This document shows, piece by piece, positions 22,621 to 34,959 of a stretch of DNA of 64,000 bases. The notes beneath the pieces are model-generated. The model was not told the origin of the DNA and ran no database searches. It saw only the letters and a program-made list of their open reading frames with translations. The DNA lies in NCBI GenBank assembly GCA_023014485.1, contig JAJOZX010006147.1, positions 1-64,000 on the forward strand, in the 5' to 3' direction. The stretch comes from Bathynomus jamesi. Taxonomy: Eukaryota > Arthropoda > Malacostraca > Isopoda > Cirolanidae. The position numbers were made by a program, and so were the translations under genes. Position 1 is the stretch's first letter. Each line of letters starts with the position of its first letter.

Positions 22621-22864
22621 GAGGGTGTGTGTAAAGTAACGCAAGTGAAGAAGGAAATCTGATTTGAACTGATTTAAACTATCATAGTTTCAACTTGTTT
22701 TTCAATTTGTAAAAACTTTTTCAATATCTCTTATAAACCTTACTGTCGAATATACAGTTATTATAAAGTACATGTAATAAATATTACTTGTCCATGTTCA
22801 CTCGTATTAATATAATTCAAATCGGATTTGTGTCTTCACTTGCATTACTTTATACACACCCGGT
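22621..22864. mobile_element. 244-bp MITE with GGGTGTGT ends
   Basis: Inverted ends of about 45 bp: GGGTGTGTGTAAAGTAACGC at 22623 and its counterpart TACTTTATACACACCC ending about 22862, with AAGTGAAGA and AATCNGATTTGAA continuing inward on both sides. The interior is AT-rich and non-coding. The superfamily is uncertain. Confidence 0.65.
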
Positions 22865-23159
22865 ATATAGTTATACCGGCTTCATTTTTGTCAATTTTTA
22901 GTTGTAGCTCAACTTATCCCGCATGTACAGCTATGCACATGGATGTCTTCACGAATGTAACCTTGATATATGATACATTCCTGAAATATCATCATTTCAC
23001 GCTGAAATATTGATTTTCATTCTCTCAACATGCACTAGCTAGCTCAGACCAGTTTCTATGAAAGTTATGTTTTCGGGCGAATGAAAATATCCATAGCCAC
23101 ACAAAAAATGTAATCAGTTTCATATTTCAGGTTTTTTCCGCGAATATTTCATCTATAAA

Positions 23160-23220
23160 TCTTATGAATTCGGTATCAGATTTCACAATTAAAATAAGTG
23201 AAATCTGACACCGAATTCAC
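23160..23220. repeat. Short perfect-arm hairpin
   Basis: TGAATTCGGTATCAGATTTC and GAAATCTGACACCGAATTCA form inverted arms with an approximately 18-bp loop. It could be a remnant of a small MITE. Confidence 0.6.
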
Positions 23221-23329
23221 GATTTAAATCTGAGTTTTATTCATGAAATGTTCAACGTGTTGTAACAGGGACAACTCTGCTACGACAGAATCAAAGGTAA
23301 AAGATTTTGTGCATGGATGTATATACGAT

Positions 23330-23879
23330 CAGTGGTGTAGTGCTGTGGGAACGCGTTGGAACGGCGTTCCCTTACTTTTTTTGGTAGACGGAACGGCGTT
23401 CCCTCACTATTTCAATAAATCCGAACTTACAAATCTCTAACGTCATGAAATTTTAATTTCCACCCCTAGAAGAAATATGAGAAAGAATCATTAACTGTTT
23501 CATTTCTTTTAGCTTCGACTGAGGCAATGCTAGCCTATAAAGATCTGGTGAAACAGTCACCACGGCGAACCAGTTGTTAACTTTTTTTTAGTTAATCATT
23601 CCAGTTGTTAGCTATTTTTATTGATCGTACTGGATGTCGTATATCTAATGACACTGGAAATACTGCATCTTCAACCTTGGAATATATCCTAATATCCAGT
23701 GCATATGACCTCAAAATATCCCTGAAATTGGTCAGATTTCAAAAGATTTCCCGGGGGGCTTACAGTGCCCCCGGACCCCCAGCTGTATGGGCTCGCCGTG
23801 CTCGCCATTGCCCCCACCGCATCTGAGTAACACTTTCAAAATGCGTTCCCTCACTTCTTTATTTAGCACTACACCACTG
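23330..23879 (+). mobile_element. 550-bp hAT-like MITE, copy 3, perfect TSD
   Basis: CAGTGGTGTAGTGCT begins at 23330 and its complement ends at 23879. The flanking octamers 23322-23329 and 23880-23887 are both TATACGAT, a perfect 8-bp target duplication. Length and sequence match copy 1 in inverse orientation. Terminal pattern and TSD length place it with hAT-like non-autonomous elements. Confidence 0.92.
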
Positions 23880-23887
23880 TATACGAT

Positions 23888-24650
23888 ACCTCAAATTGGT
23901 TGATACTGCTGTTATATGAATCGAACTCAGCAACACAACAATCGTATTAGAATTTACTGAGACAAAATTCCTTATTCCATCATCAAATTTACTGTAGGTG
24001 GCTCATTTGCCATTCCCTCATAAAAATGATAGAAAACAAAGTGGATTCTACGTGAAAGAAATCATCAAAATTTTTGGAACGTTTTCATAATAAGTTACAC
24101 CAAACTCACCAAGGTCTAATTTGCATCAGTTATTACCGTAAAAAAAAAAAATTGCCCTTTTCCCGCCTTTAATTGCTTCGCGATTTTTATTTTTTATTTT
24201 ATAAATATTTTCATTCCAGTGAAATGACATTAGCTCACAATAAGGGTCATGTGCTTTTCTGGCTAATTCAGTTTCCAGTATGGTTTTTAATGAATTTTTA
24301 ATAAGCCGTCCATCAACTTTTTACTGAGAACTGAAGCTATTGACTAAAATTAACTAAAATATGAAAATATAATTCATTATTATCACTATATTACTATTTT
24401 TAGCTTTAGTTGTAATGAATCGTAAAACAGGGACAAAGTAGAAGACTGCGTGAATGTGTGTGTACATATATATAAAAGTACATATACATACATACATACC
24501 TTACTTACCTTCTATCTTCGAGAAAGAAACGCATTAAATAAAATAACCAGAAAAAACCTGGCAATCAATCCCACGACTTCCATTTCAACTCTAATCTCGC
24601 AAGATGATGACACAGCATATGTACTGTAAATGATATGGATCTTATTAAGG
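23888..24650. other. AT-rich stretch without recognised features
   Basis: A short (TACA)n-like run occurs near 24463-24500. Nothing else could be identified. Confidence 0.5.
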
Positions 24651-24659
24651 AAGTGCAGT

Positions 24660-25290
24660 TTCAAATGATCCCAATTTCAAACTGGTTACTTTTGATGTGT
24701 GTTCTTTATTCACTAAAATCCCTGTTGATCACGTGCTTGACTTTCTAAAAGATAAGATTTCAGAGTATTCTTTCCCTGTTGACCTTCTGACTATCGCCCC
24801 TCGTAAACAGCTCGGATGACGCAGCTGGTTGTATCTACTCTACTGGATACACAAAATGTTATTCAGTTTATAAAGATCAAACTGGAAAAACTTTGGACGT
24901 CAAAGTAAAAAAACAAATAAATATGCGTGTAGAACGGCAAATAATTCTAATGCATTGTTTAACCATATGTTTAGGTATAAACATTAGGAGAGTTCTAAAA
25001 TTCTTATTAAAAATAGACAACACTGAAAGCAACATTCTGTACTTCTGTACTTTAAAAATAATTTCACTTAATGGTTCGGGAACGTATGAATTGCACCAAA
25101 TCTTGTTAAAATACTTTTTTCCCTTAATAATCACTAGTTAAATTTTTGCTAATCTCTCCTATTTTGCTTATACTCTGTACAGAGATGTATATTTTCGGCT
25201 TCTTGCCTTTTCCCTTCATTCCCTGACGAGGTGTACTGTTGAATACACGAAAGGCCTTTTATATCGCTTTTCATTTTTTCTTGTGAGTGT
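24660..25290 (+). pseudogene. Penelope-like fragment with a hammerhead-bearing end
   Basis: VTFDVCSLFTKIPVDHVLDF (24688-24748) is the RT motif that carries the first catalytic Asp in Penelope RTs. It is followed by decayed sequence and, at 25205-25280, the terminal repeat that holds a hammerhead core. The RT palm core (YVDD) and the GIY-YIG domain are missing. Confidence 0.6.
25223..25252 (+). ncRNA. Hammerhead ribozyme core (CTGACGA family)
   Basis: CTGACGA, stem II GTGTA-loop-TACAC and GAAA appear in the correct order and spacing. Hammerheads are known in Penelope-like elements, and this lies beside Penelope RT debris. The flanking GGCCTT would form part of stem III. Cleavage activity is untested. 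Confidence 0.65.
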
Positions 25291-25311
25291 ACATCATTTA
25301 TTTATTTCACG

Positions 25312-25317
<6 letters not shown>

Positions 25318-25346
<29 letters not shown>
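25318..25346. repeat. (TA)n microsatellite
   Basis: A short TA run at the outer end of the inverted Penelope copy. Confidence 0.9.
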
Positions 25347-25352
<6 letters not shown>

Positions 25353-26863
25353 TAGTAGAAATCCAATGACAAGGAGAAATGTAAATGCCATGAAAAGTCT
25401 TCTTTATTGCGCAACGTTTCGAGCAATACGCTCATCTTCAGGCTGTTTAATAACAATGTGAAATTAAAATCAATATTGAATGAAAAAACAAACAGAAATT
25501 TCTATAACCTATTCGTAAAGACAAATTTTAAAGACTGAGAAAAAGAGGGTTAAGTTCTAAGTTATACAGATTTACATATCAAAATTAAGAAGTTATTTTT
25601 AAATACATGTAGTAAATGTGAAATTAATACACTGGAAAAATTACCAATAGTACACTGGAACAATGGAGCTATCTACCTTATACAGCAGTATCCGAGGCCG
25701 ACTAATTTGAGCAGAGGAGACGGGAATGAAAGATGGCGAGGGAGATAGGGGAAGGAGGGATTATAAGGAATTGGGGAAGGAGGAGGGATCATAGCAGATT
25801 GAGGGGACGGACGATGAGTCAACATTCAGACTAGGGGACAATGCTTTAATGAAAAGGGATTCTAAAATTCTTAGTGAGTTGGGACAAGTATTACAACCAA
25901 GAATTTTAAAATTGTCTAAAGTGACATCAATTTTGCATTTGATGCTATGTCACGTATGCTGGAGGCTTCCTTAGTTTTTAAAATTTTACCTGTTCGGCCA
26001 CTTATTCCCATATGCGAATAAAATCTAGCCCTGAGAGAGCGAACAGTGCTGCCGATGTAATTCCCAAGGAGACACCTAGGGCAGGTAAATAAATATACAA
26101 CACCGCTACGCAACGAGTCAGGGGTTCGATCCTTCGCTGAGAAAAAGCTACCTAAAGACGTTTTATTAATAAATATGATGCGGAAATCAGTATGATAAAA
26201 AAATTTCCTTAACAATTTTGTAAATTTAAGCTTAAATTCCTTATTCAAGGGACCCATTTCAGGTACCAAGAAATATTTTATATCCTTCGGCACTGTAATA
26301 CATGGAAGTTGAGGGCTATAAACATTATTTAAGAAGGATCTAATTAGTTTGTCTACATATTGAACAGGAAAACTATTATTAGTAAAGTATGATCTTAGAT
26401 TATTAAATTCATCATTAAGTAAGGTAAAATTAGAGGTCAAATTATATCCTCTGAACAGGAGAGTTTTAATACAAGACATCTTATAGTTGAAATCAGTAAA
26501 ACTAAAAAAATTCATGCCCAAACCAGTGAAAGTGGGTTTCCTATAAACTGATGTAGTAATAGAATCACCGTTTTCGAAATTAAAAGATCTAAGAAGGGGA
26601 GGGAGCCATTTTGCTCAGTTTCCATTGTATACGTTATATTGGGGTGCAAAGAATTTAGGAAGTTAAAGAATTGTTGCGCTTGTACCGCATTATCAAAGAC
26701 TGCTATCGAATCATCAACGAAGCGTCGATAGAAAATTGGCTTGAGATGAGTGGGAGATTGTCTAAAAATTACACTTTCTAAATGAGTCATAAAAAAGTCA
26801 GCTGCTAGCGGTCCGACTGGTGATCCCATCCCTACCCCATCAATTTGTTGGTAAACCTTATTT
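25346..26863 (-). pseudogene. Inverted 5'-truncated Penelope copy (head-to-head partner)
   Basis: This is the reverse complement of 27.61-29.13 kb, starting inside the RT at KVYQQIDGVGMGSPVGP and running through the GIY-YIG domain and 3' UTR. It has a frameshift near 26570 and a further shift near 25950, so two open pieces remain (26512-26829 and 25916-26521). The inversion joins the full copy at about 26863. Inverted, truncated 'pseudo-LTR' units are typical of Penelope elements. Confidence 0.85.
25417..25441 (-). ncRNA. Hammerhead ribozyme core in the inverted Penelope copy
   Basis: On the minus strand CTGAAGA, stem II GAGC-GTATT-GCTC and GAAAC occur in order. It is identical to the core in the plus-strand partner at 29034. 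Confidence 0.75.
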
Positions 26864-26869
26864 CAACAA

Positions 26870-28687
26870 TCTCAAATGTCAGTTCTCAAATTTAACTCAA
26901 GAATTTTTTCTTAAACTTAGAAATCTTAAATTTCAATCTTTCATATTTAGGAAGAGTGATTTGCAGTGTATTAAGAATTTGGCAAAGAACCAGGAGATTG
27001 TTGTGACTAGACCAGACAAGGGTACGGAGTGGTTATTTTGAATAAATCGGACTACATAAACAAAACTAATGAAATCCTAAGTGATCTTACTAAATTCAAA
27101 CAAATTCTAGAACCTGTAAATAAAGTCATTGTAAGGTTAGAAGACCAGGTTAATAGATTTCTGTCACGACTAAAGTCCTTAAAGATAATAAAAAATGATA
27201 CTTACTCTCAGTTGTTCGCATCTGGTGCTAATCTTGCTCAATTATACTGTCTGCCTAAAATCCATAAAGCTGGAACACCTCTCCGTCCTATTTTAGCTTC
27301 GTATAACTTACCCACCTTTCAATTGGCAAAATTTGTTGTTCGTCTCCTGTCCCCCTTTGCGAAAAATGTTTACACTATAAATAACTCGTTTGAATTCCAA
27401 AAAGAACTCCTGGGTAAAAACTTCGATTCAAAAAAGTTTTTTGTCAGTTTTGATGTAAAGTCACTTTTCACAAATGTACCTGTATCTGAAACTATTGCCA
27501 TTATTTTAGATAGGGTTTTTAGCTCAGTGGATAATTTTCATGGTTTTTCATTGTCTCATTTGAAGGAACTTTTAGAATTGGTCTTCAAACAATGCTATTT
27601 CACTTTCAACAATAAGGTTTACCAACAAATTGATGGGGTAGGGATGGGATCACCAGTCGGACCGCTAGCAGCTGACTTTTTTATGACTCATTTAGAAAGT
27701 GTAATTTTTAGACAATCTCCCACTCATCTCAAGCCAATTTTCTATCGACGCTTCGTTGATGATTCGATAGCAGTCTTTGATAATGCGGTACAAGCGCAAC
27801 AATTCTTTAACTTCCTAAATTCTTTGCACCCCAATATAACGTATACAATGGAAACTGAGCAAAATGGCTCCCTCCCCTTCTTAGATCTTTTAATTTCGAA
27901 AAACGGTGATTCTATTACTACATCAGTTTATAGGAAACCCACTTTCACTGGTTTGGGCATGAATTTTTTTAGTTTTACTGATTTCAACTATAAGATGTCT
28001 TGTATTAAAACTCTCCTGTTCAGAGGATATAATTTGACCTCTAATTTTACCTTACTTAATGATGAATTTAATAATCTAAGATCATACTTTACTAATAATA
28101 GTTTTCCTGTTCAATATGTAGACAAACTAATTAGATCCTTCTTAAATAATGTTTATAGCCCTCAACTTCCATGTATTACAGTGCCGAAGGATATAAAATA
28201 TTTCTTGGTACCTGAAATGGGTCCCTTGAATAAGGAATTTAAGCTTAAATTTACAAAATTGTTAAGGAAATTTTTTTATCATACTGATTTCCGCATCATA
28301 TTTATTAATAAAACGTCTTTAGGTAGCTTTTTCTCAGCGAAGGATCGAACCCCTGACTCGTTGCGTAGCGGTGTTGTATATTTATTTACCTGCCCTAGGT
28401 GTCTCCTTGGGAATTACATCGGCAGCACTGTTCGCTCTCTCAGGGCTAGATTTTATTCGCATATGGGAATAAGTGGCCGAACAGGTAAAATTTTAAAAAC
28501 TAAGGAAGCCTCCAGCATACGTGAACATAGCATCAAATGCAAAATTGATGTCACTTTAGACAATTTTAAAATTCTTGGTTGTAATACTTGTCCCAACTCA
28601 CTAAGAATTTTAGAATCCCTTTTCATTAAAGCATTGTCCCCTAGTCTGAATGTTGACTCATCGTCCGTCCCTCTCAATCTGCTATGA
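26870..28687 (+). pseudogene. Penelope-like reverse transcriptase with GIY-YIG endonuclease
   Basis: The uninterrupted frame is 27029-28687 (552 residues). Upstream, 26870-27041 adds about 55 residues in another frame, ending RPDKGT; a one-base change there breaks the RPDKGTGVV motif. Motifs by residue are YCLPKIHK 73-80, FVSFDVKSLFTNVP 138-151, GVGMGSPVGPLAAD 203-216, RFVDDS 241-246, SLPFLDLLIS 281-290 and YRKPTF 301-306. The C-terminal GIY-YIG domain runs from VVYLFTC (449) and NYIGST (462) to the Glu in RILES (529). The N-terminal region is truncated. Apart from that one break the catalytic residues of both domains are present, so it is recent. Confidence 0.85.
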
Positions 28688-29033
28688 TCCCTCCTCCTTC
28701 CCCAATTCCTTATAATCCCTCCTTCCCCTATCTCCCTCGCCATCTTTCATTCCCGTCTCCTCTGCTCAAATTAGTCGGCCTCGGATACTGCTGTATAAGG
28801 TAGATAGCTCCATTGTTCCAGTGTACTATTGGTAATTTTTCCAGTGTATTAATTTCACATTTACTACATGTATTTAAAAATAACTTCTTAATTTTGATAT
28901 GTAAATCTGTATAACTTAGAACTTAACCCTCTTTTCTCAGTCTTTTAAAATTTGTCTTTACGAATAGGTTATAGAAATTTCTGTTTGTTTTTCATTCAAT
29001 ATTGATTTTAATTTCACATTGTTATTAAACAGC

Positions 29034-29058
29034 CTGAAGATGAGCGTATTGCTCGAAA
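29034..29058 (+). ncRNA. Hammerhead ribozyme core in the Penelope 3' region
   Basis: CTGAAGA (box 1), GAGC-GTATT-GCTC (stem II) and GAAAC (box 2) match the hammerhead consensus CUGANGA ... GAAA exactly. The GTTGCGCAA that follows is the short stem III region. Penelope-like elements are known hosts of such motifs. Confidence 0.8.
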
Positions 29059-29157
29059 CGTTGCGCAATAAAGAAGACTTTTCATGGCATTTACATTTCT
29101 CCTTGTCATTGGATTTCTACTAAATATTAAATTGAAGCTCTGTAGAAGCAACCCGCA

Positions 29158-29275
29158 TAATTATATATATATATATATATATGACACACACAGACCGTGC
29201 ATGGAACAAGGAACTCTTCTAGGAAAATTAAATCCACTACGGTCTGTGTGTGTCATATATATAATATATATATAC

Positions 29276-29308
<33 letters not shown>

Positions 29309-29640
29309 GACACACACAGACCGTGCATGGAACAAGGAACTCTTCTAGGAAAATTAAATCCACTATAGTCTGAAAAGTAATGGTAAATGACAAATACTAT
29401 AGTTTTTTCTTTTTCATGATGCTAGCCAGACGTGGGCAACGGGTCACTCGCAAAGAGGTCCCAAAAATATAGCTTCCCTCACCAGCTATCTGCAAAGCAG
29501 ATAGGATCCAGCTTTGGTACAGGATCTAGGGTTTAAAGCAGCCTAGCCCCGCTACATTTAGAACCTCAATAGAAGAACTGGAAGAGTTCCTTGTTCCATG
29601 CACGGTCTGTGTGTATCACAAAAAACCTCAGGGAACCATT
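29158..29640. repeat. Hairpin repeat with GACACACACAGACCGTG ends, two direct and one inverted copy
   Basis: A unit beginning GACACACACAGACCGTGCAT recurs near 29181 and 29307; the first closes with ACGGTCTGTGTGTGTC. The complement GTTCCATGCACGGTCTGTGT is at about 29595. (TA)n tracts separate them. No coding content. Confidence 0.7.
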
Positions 29641-29665
29641 CTGAGTTCATTCATATATATATATA

Positions 29666-31350
29666 TGTTAACCCCCTCCGTCTATGGCCCTGATTCGGTT
29701 CGGATTGACGGGGGTTCTAGTTACGGAGGCAAGCAACGGATATTTCTTCTGTTACTTTTCTTCTATAATTTTCTAATTCTTTCTCTGATACTTTATAACT
29801 TATCGACTTTACTAAGTTCCTCTGACGATAGCCCAACTCGAGGGGGAAAATAAAAAGTTTCTCTTACTGTAAATTTACTTCTTAAAAATATACAGGTACT
29901 GCTCTGAATTTATAGGTGTAGAGGTTCGACCTCTTTCGACCACAGCTCAGGCCGGAATCTAAAAATATTAAGGAGGCAAGGGGCCTCTGCCCCCCCCCCC
30001 TCCCCGCAGCGATGCTGCTAACCAGGGGAGTCTCTTAGCAGTGACTAAAGCAGAGTCTCTTAATGAAGTGTCCTTCATTTTACAAATACATGTATAAAAT
30101 ATGCCTGAATGTTGGGGGATGGCAGTTGGAGGTTAAGTTTCCCCCCTTTTAAACACGATCAGGTGTTTGAAAGTTTCCAAATAAAAATTAAAAAAAATAA
30201 ATAAAAATAAAAACTAATCTTTTTTTTTTTGCCACGTATTCATTTCTGAAGGCGATATTATTTCACGACTGAGTACATTTTTGTTAGGGTTTATTACAAT
30301 TATGATTTCGATTATGGATTACTTCCCATTCGCTTATGATTGTCCCTTACAGGTCTATTAAAGTACATTCTTACATTATATATAAGTCATTACATTCAAT
30401 TATAGTTTCATTGAAGTACATTACAAGTTATTATTAATTAAAGTATTAGTTAATTACAATTAAACAGTTACTATAGCTTTGTTTTGTTTTTAGTGTTTCA
30501 TATTAATAGACAATTAAGATGTTAGAAATATAATACAAAGTACATGGCACACATGATATAGATTTATATACATAATGTTATAATATGTTTAACATGTTAT
30601 AAATTTGGATCAGAGCGAAAGGGGATGTTTATCTTAGAAACGTTCGGTTCTGCTGATTCGCGAATTTGAGCATTTAACTGCTGTAAGCCTAATGAATGCC
30701 CTGTGAGGGTGAACGCACTTAAAAGAAAAAAAGAAAAAAATACATGTGGACGTATTTTACATGTAAGTAACAGAATAGGTTGTGTGCGTAATATAGACGC
30801 GCGTAAATATGGACTGATAGGTTGATAGGTATCAGTAGACAATAGGTAGGAAACAACATAAATAATGATGTATAGAGAATGAAGTTTTTTTTTCTTTTTA
30901 TTATTATTATTATTCTTATTATTATTATTAAAGAATTTACCATACATTCAATACGGAAGATGTCCAAATACTAAACACGTGATTCAGTGTTCAAGGTATG
31001 GAAAACGTGAAGAGAATTAAGTTACTTTATGACGTCATAGTTATTGAATTTTGTACGTATAATACAAAGCATTATTAGGAAGATTTACAAGAACGAATTA
31101 GAGGCAAAGAGTTATATGCAATGTGTATGCATAATCTAGGGACGAGGGTGAGATGCAAGACAATCATAATTAATTAATAACTTCTATAACAAATAAAAAT
31201 GGATACGACTAAACCATAGGTATGGTAGATCGTAGGGTTTTGACACGATCAAAAATAGGAAGCCACAAGTAAAATTATTATCCAAACTCGCGTTAAGCGA
31301 TTTTGGTTCTTATGTAAAAATGAATATTGATTATTCATTTCATTTTTACA
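29666..31350 (-). repeat. 3' LTR
   Basis: It is read on the minus strand, 1685 bp, from TGTAAAAATGAAATGAATAA to GGGGTTAACA. Differences from the other LTR are scattered substitutions and small indels, so the insertion is fairly recent. It contains a poly-C run at 29990-30002 and an (ATT)n run near 30898-30930. Confidence 0.9.
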
Positions 31351-31366
31351 TTGCTCTCCCCTTTTA
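31351..31366 (-). other. Polypurine tract of the LTR element
   Basis: On the minus strand AAAAGGGGAGAGCAA directly precedes the LTR start TGTAAAAAT, the position where plus-strand priming occurs. It fixes the element's orientation. Confidence 0.75.
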
Positions 31367-33224
31367 AAAAAAAAACGATATTTATACAATAATCTAATAG
31401 GGTACCATTAATACAATACAAATGAGAAAATAACATCCTAACTACTTCAAGTTAGATGACGAATTTTTTTTTTACATTACAAATTTTTATACAGAACAAG
31501 TGAGTTATTATATAATATAAAAAATTCAAAGATTAATACTTCAATTTTAGACAAACAATTACGCTAGACAAAGAATGATATTGTTAAATTTTTTACAAAA
31601 TTTTTATTTTTCTGTGGGAAAAAATTATGTACATAATGAATAGTAGGTAAAAGGAAAAAAATATAAATTATTTTCCAAAGTTACCCTGATCGTGCAGTCT
31701 ATAACTAATTTTATTGACTATTGTAGGTAAAAAATCGAATTACGTAATGGATGATGTATAGACCTGTGGTCTAGTGTGTATTTGTGTGTATTAGATACAA
31801 AGTGTGTATCATAACTTTGAGGGACAGACTAGCGGAGAGGATTCTTAAATTAACTGAATAAATGCCTGAGCAAAAATTTATATATAGTAAGCAAAAAGGC
31901 TTAGGACTATATAAATAGCAGAGTTAGCACCTACACGCTATGAAATAGTTTGTGATATCGAATGATTTTAGAATAAGGTTTGTATATATAGTATATATAG
32001 TGTGCATACATGCGTGTGTATGTGTAGAGATTTGGAAGGTTTTTGAATTAACAAAGTTTAAAAATAATGTATAATAATTTAAGATGGGTTTTAGGGTTAT
32101 AAAATCTTTTGAGTCAATTATTGTTGTTATTATTATTATCATTATTATTATAAAATCCTTTAAGTTCAAGGTAGTATTTAAGTATTTAATTAAATCAGTT
32201 CCACGTATTAAGGTAATACAAAGAAATGTACTTAGAGGACTTACAATTGATGAAAGTAAATCTCACGGTTTAAAAATTGAATTTTTGAAGATGGAATTAA
32301 ATTCGACTAGTAACATTCCTAGCTATATATGAACTATATAAACATTAACCAGAAGTATCGGTACGATAATTGAATTAAGAAAGTTAAGAATACAAATTAA
32401 AAATATAAATCAATTTATGCATTTTAATGAGCTAAACATAATTTTATAATATTCTTAAAAATAAAAGTAAATCGAACCTTAGATGAGTTTCGGCCAAGAA
32501 TAAAAAGTGTTATTGAAATGGAAGGAAAGCATTTCGAACAATCTTTTCTTTTAATAATTTCAGGTAAATTTTACATTAAAAATTATTTTTTATACTAAAA
32601 AAAAATATTAAAAAGGTTTAATAATTTTTTGCATGTTAAGTAGAAAAATCATACTCTTTCGTTGAATGTTGATAGAATTTGAATTATTTGATATTTTAGT
32701 CTGAAAACTTGTTTGCATATGATAAATACATATGTTTTATTGTGTAGAAGTTTTATTAAAATTAAATGACAAAAAAGAATAAACACAACTGAAATTTAGG
32801 GATGTGCGGTCCTACGGGTAAATTTCCCGACCATACAGAGCAAGATAAATTAGGTACATGATCGATTAATTATTACACTATTTCTGTCATCATATAATCG
32901 CAATAATTATAAAACTCGTTACCAACATTTTGGTTGCCAACAATAAAATATGTCATTTTACCTATATATTTTTATACGCAACAATGGCATGAAAAAGAAG
33001 AGACAAATCGGTCCATTTCCTTCTTACAACAAAACAAAGAAAGGTTAACTAAAGACGCAACCCGGTCAATTCAGGTTGAATTAAATCTCTTTAACACAAA
33101 AAAAGGTTGAATTAAATTCTTAAATTACATTTTCTTAAATTAAATTCTCTTAACTTACAAAGAAAAAGTTGAATTCAATTGACTGCATTGAAATGACTTG
33201 GGACTTAAAAACTGACTTCTTAAA
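31367..33224. other. AT-rich internal region of the LTR element
   Basis: Very AT-rich with scattered homopolymers and an ATT-rich patch near 32120-32150. No frame resembles a retroviral-type gene. Confidence 0.6.
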
Positions 33225-33359
33225 ACTAACTGCTTCAAAACTAACTGCTTCAAAACTAACTGCTTCAAAACTAACTGCTTCAAAACTAACTGCTTCAAAA
33301 CTGGCTTCTTCAAAACTGGCTTCTTCAAAACTGGCTTCTTCAAAACTGGCTTCTGTAAT
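33225..33359. repeat. 15-bp minisatellite, 9 copies
   Basis: The unit AAAACTAACTGCTTC (later AAAACTGGCTTCTTC) is repeated in phase, so all three frames remain open and give a spurious repeated peptide. This is a repeat, not a gene. Confidence 0.95.
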
Positions 33360-33829
33360 CTCTGGGGCGGTTGTCCCTCTTGGATGCAACCTATTGACTT
33401 GACCTCTTATCAAGTATTTCTATAAATCTCTGGGGCGGTTGTCCCTTTTGGCGCAACCTTCTGACTTGACCTCTTATCAAGTATTTCTATAAATCTCTGG
33501 GGCGGTTGTCCCTTTTGGCGCAACCTTCTGACTTGACCTCTTATCAAGTATTTCTATAAATCTCTGGGGCGGTTGTCCCTTTTGGCGCAACCTTCTGACT
33601 TGACCTCTTATCAAGTATTTCTATAAATCTCTGGGGCGGTTGTCCCTTTTGGCGCAACCTTCTGACTTGACCTCTTATCAAGTATTTCTATAAATCTCTG
33701 GGGCGGTTGTCCCTTTTGGCGCAACCTATTGACTTGACCTCTTATCAAGTATTTCTATAAATCTCTGGGGCGGTTGTCCCTTTTGGCGCAACCTTCTGAC
33801 TTGACCTCTTGTCAAGTATTCTGAACTGT
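33360..33829. repeat. 67-bp minisatellite, 7 copies
   Basis: The unit begins TCTCTGGGGCGGTTGTCCC and starts at 33360, 33427, 33494, 33561, 33628, 33695 and 33762. Middle copies are identical to one another, a sign of recent homogenisation. Confidence 0.95.
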
Positions 33830-33942
33830 AACTTGAACTCTTATCAAGTATTCTTGAAACTTAACTGTCTAACTTGAACGCTTGTCAAGTATTCTGAAAC
33901 TTAAACTATCTAACTTGAACGCTTGTCAAGTATCTTTATAAA

Positions 33943-34361
33943 TCTCTGGGGTTTGGTTATCCCTTTTGGATGCAACCAACTGAAAACTGATTTGCAACTT
34001 ATTTGCAAATAAAAGTGACTCGAAACTACTTCGAGTATCTTTATAAATCTCTGGGGTTTGGTTGTCCCTTTTGGATGCAACCAACTGAAAATCTGATTTG
34101 CAACTTATTTGCAAATAAAACTGACTCGAAACTACTTCGAGTATCTTTATAAATCTCTGGGGTTTGGTTATCCCTTTTGGATGCAACCAACTGAAAACTG
34201 ATTTGCAACTTATTTGCAAATAAAACTGACTCGAAACTACTTCGAGTATCTTTATAAATCTCTGGGGTTTGGTTGTCCCTTTTGGATGCAACCAACTGAA
34301 AACTGATTTGCAACTTATTTGCAAATAAAACTGACTTGCATCTTATTTGCAACGAAAACTG
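33943..34361. repeat. 105-106-bp minisatellite, 4 copies
   Basis: Units begin TCTCTGGGGTTTGGTT at 33943, 34048, 34154 and 34259. The head shares CTCTGGGG and GGTTGTCCCTTTTGG with the 67-bp unit, so the two arrays come from one ancestor. Confidence 0.95.
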
Positions 34362-34760
34362 ACTTCAAAACTGACTTGCAACTTATTTGCAACGAAAACT
34401 GACTTGCAACTTATTTGCAACGAAAACTGACTTCAAAACTGACTTGCAACTTCTTTGCAACTAAACTGACTTCAAAACTGACTTCAAACTGACTTGCAAC
34501 TTCTTTGCAACTAAACCTGACTTCAAAACTGACTTGCAACTTATTTGCAACGAAAACTGACTTCAAAACTGACTTGCAACTTCTTTGCAACTAAAACTGA
34601 CTTCAAAACTGACTTGCAACTTTTTTGCAACTAAAACTGACTTCAAAACTTCTTTGCAACTTCATTGCAACTAAAACTGACTTGCAACTTCGTTGCAACT
34701 AAAACTGACTTCAAAACTGACTTGCAACTTCTTTGCAACTAAAACTGACTTCAAATATCT
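34362..34760. repeat. Irregular array of GACTTGCAACTT units
   Basis: Units of about 23 and 40 bp built from GACTTGCAACTTNTTTGCAA and AAAACTGACTTCAAAACT alternate irregularly. The words also occur at the tail of the 105-bp unit. Confidence 0.85.
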
Positions 34761-34959
34761 CTCTAAATCTATAAACTCTCTATAAACACTCTCTCTCTTA
34801 ATTTGCAAGTCAATTCAATTCAGTAATTGAAAAAAATTTGCAAACAAAAATATAAAATGTAAACGACATTTCACTCTAATGTACACGAAGGTACGATACT
34901 ATTATGTTTGATACATAAAATAAAATTATTCTATACTGAATATAACAGTGAAAATAACT

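Larger units (their letters stand above)
26864..29130 (+). mobile_element. Penelope-like retroelement, nearly full length
   Basis: The unit runs from the inverted junction (26863) through the RT/endonuclease gene to CCTTGTCATTGGATTTCTAC and the end near 29130, where a TA tract follows. Its 3' UTR carries a hammerhead core. The two outer ends of the pair (25346 and 29130) are inverse copies of one another. Confidence 0.85.

Noticed and set aside
33150..33413. Repetitive open frames on both strands over 33150-33413
   Set aside because: They come from an in-phase 15-bp minisatellite; frames remain open because the unit length is a multiple of three.
33926..34352. 132- and 103-codon minus-strand frames
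   Set aside because: They are produced by the 105-bp tandem repeat and have no family signature.
33360..34361. CRISPR array
   Set aside because: Units are contiguous with no variable spacers, and the genome is eukaryotic; these are minisatellites.
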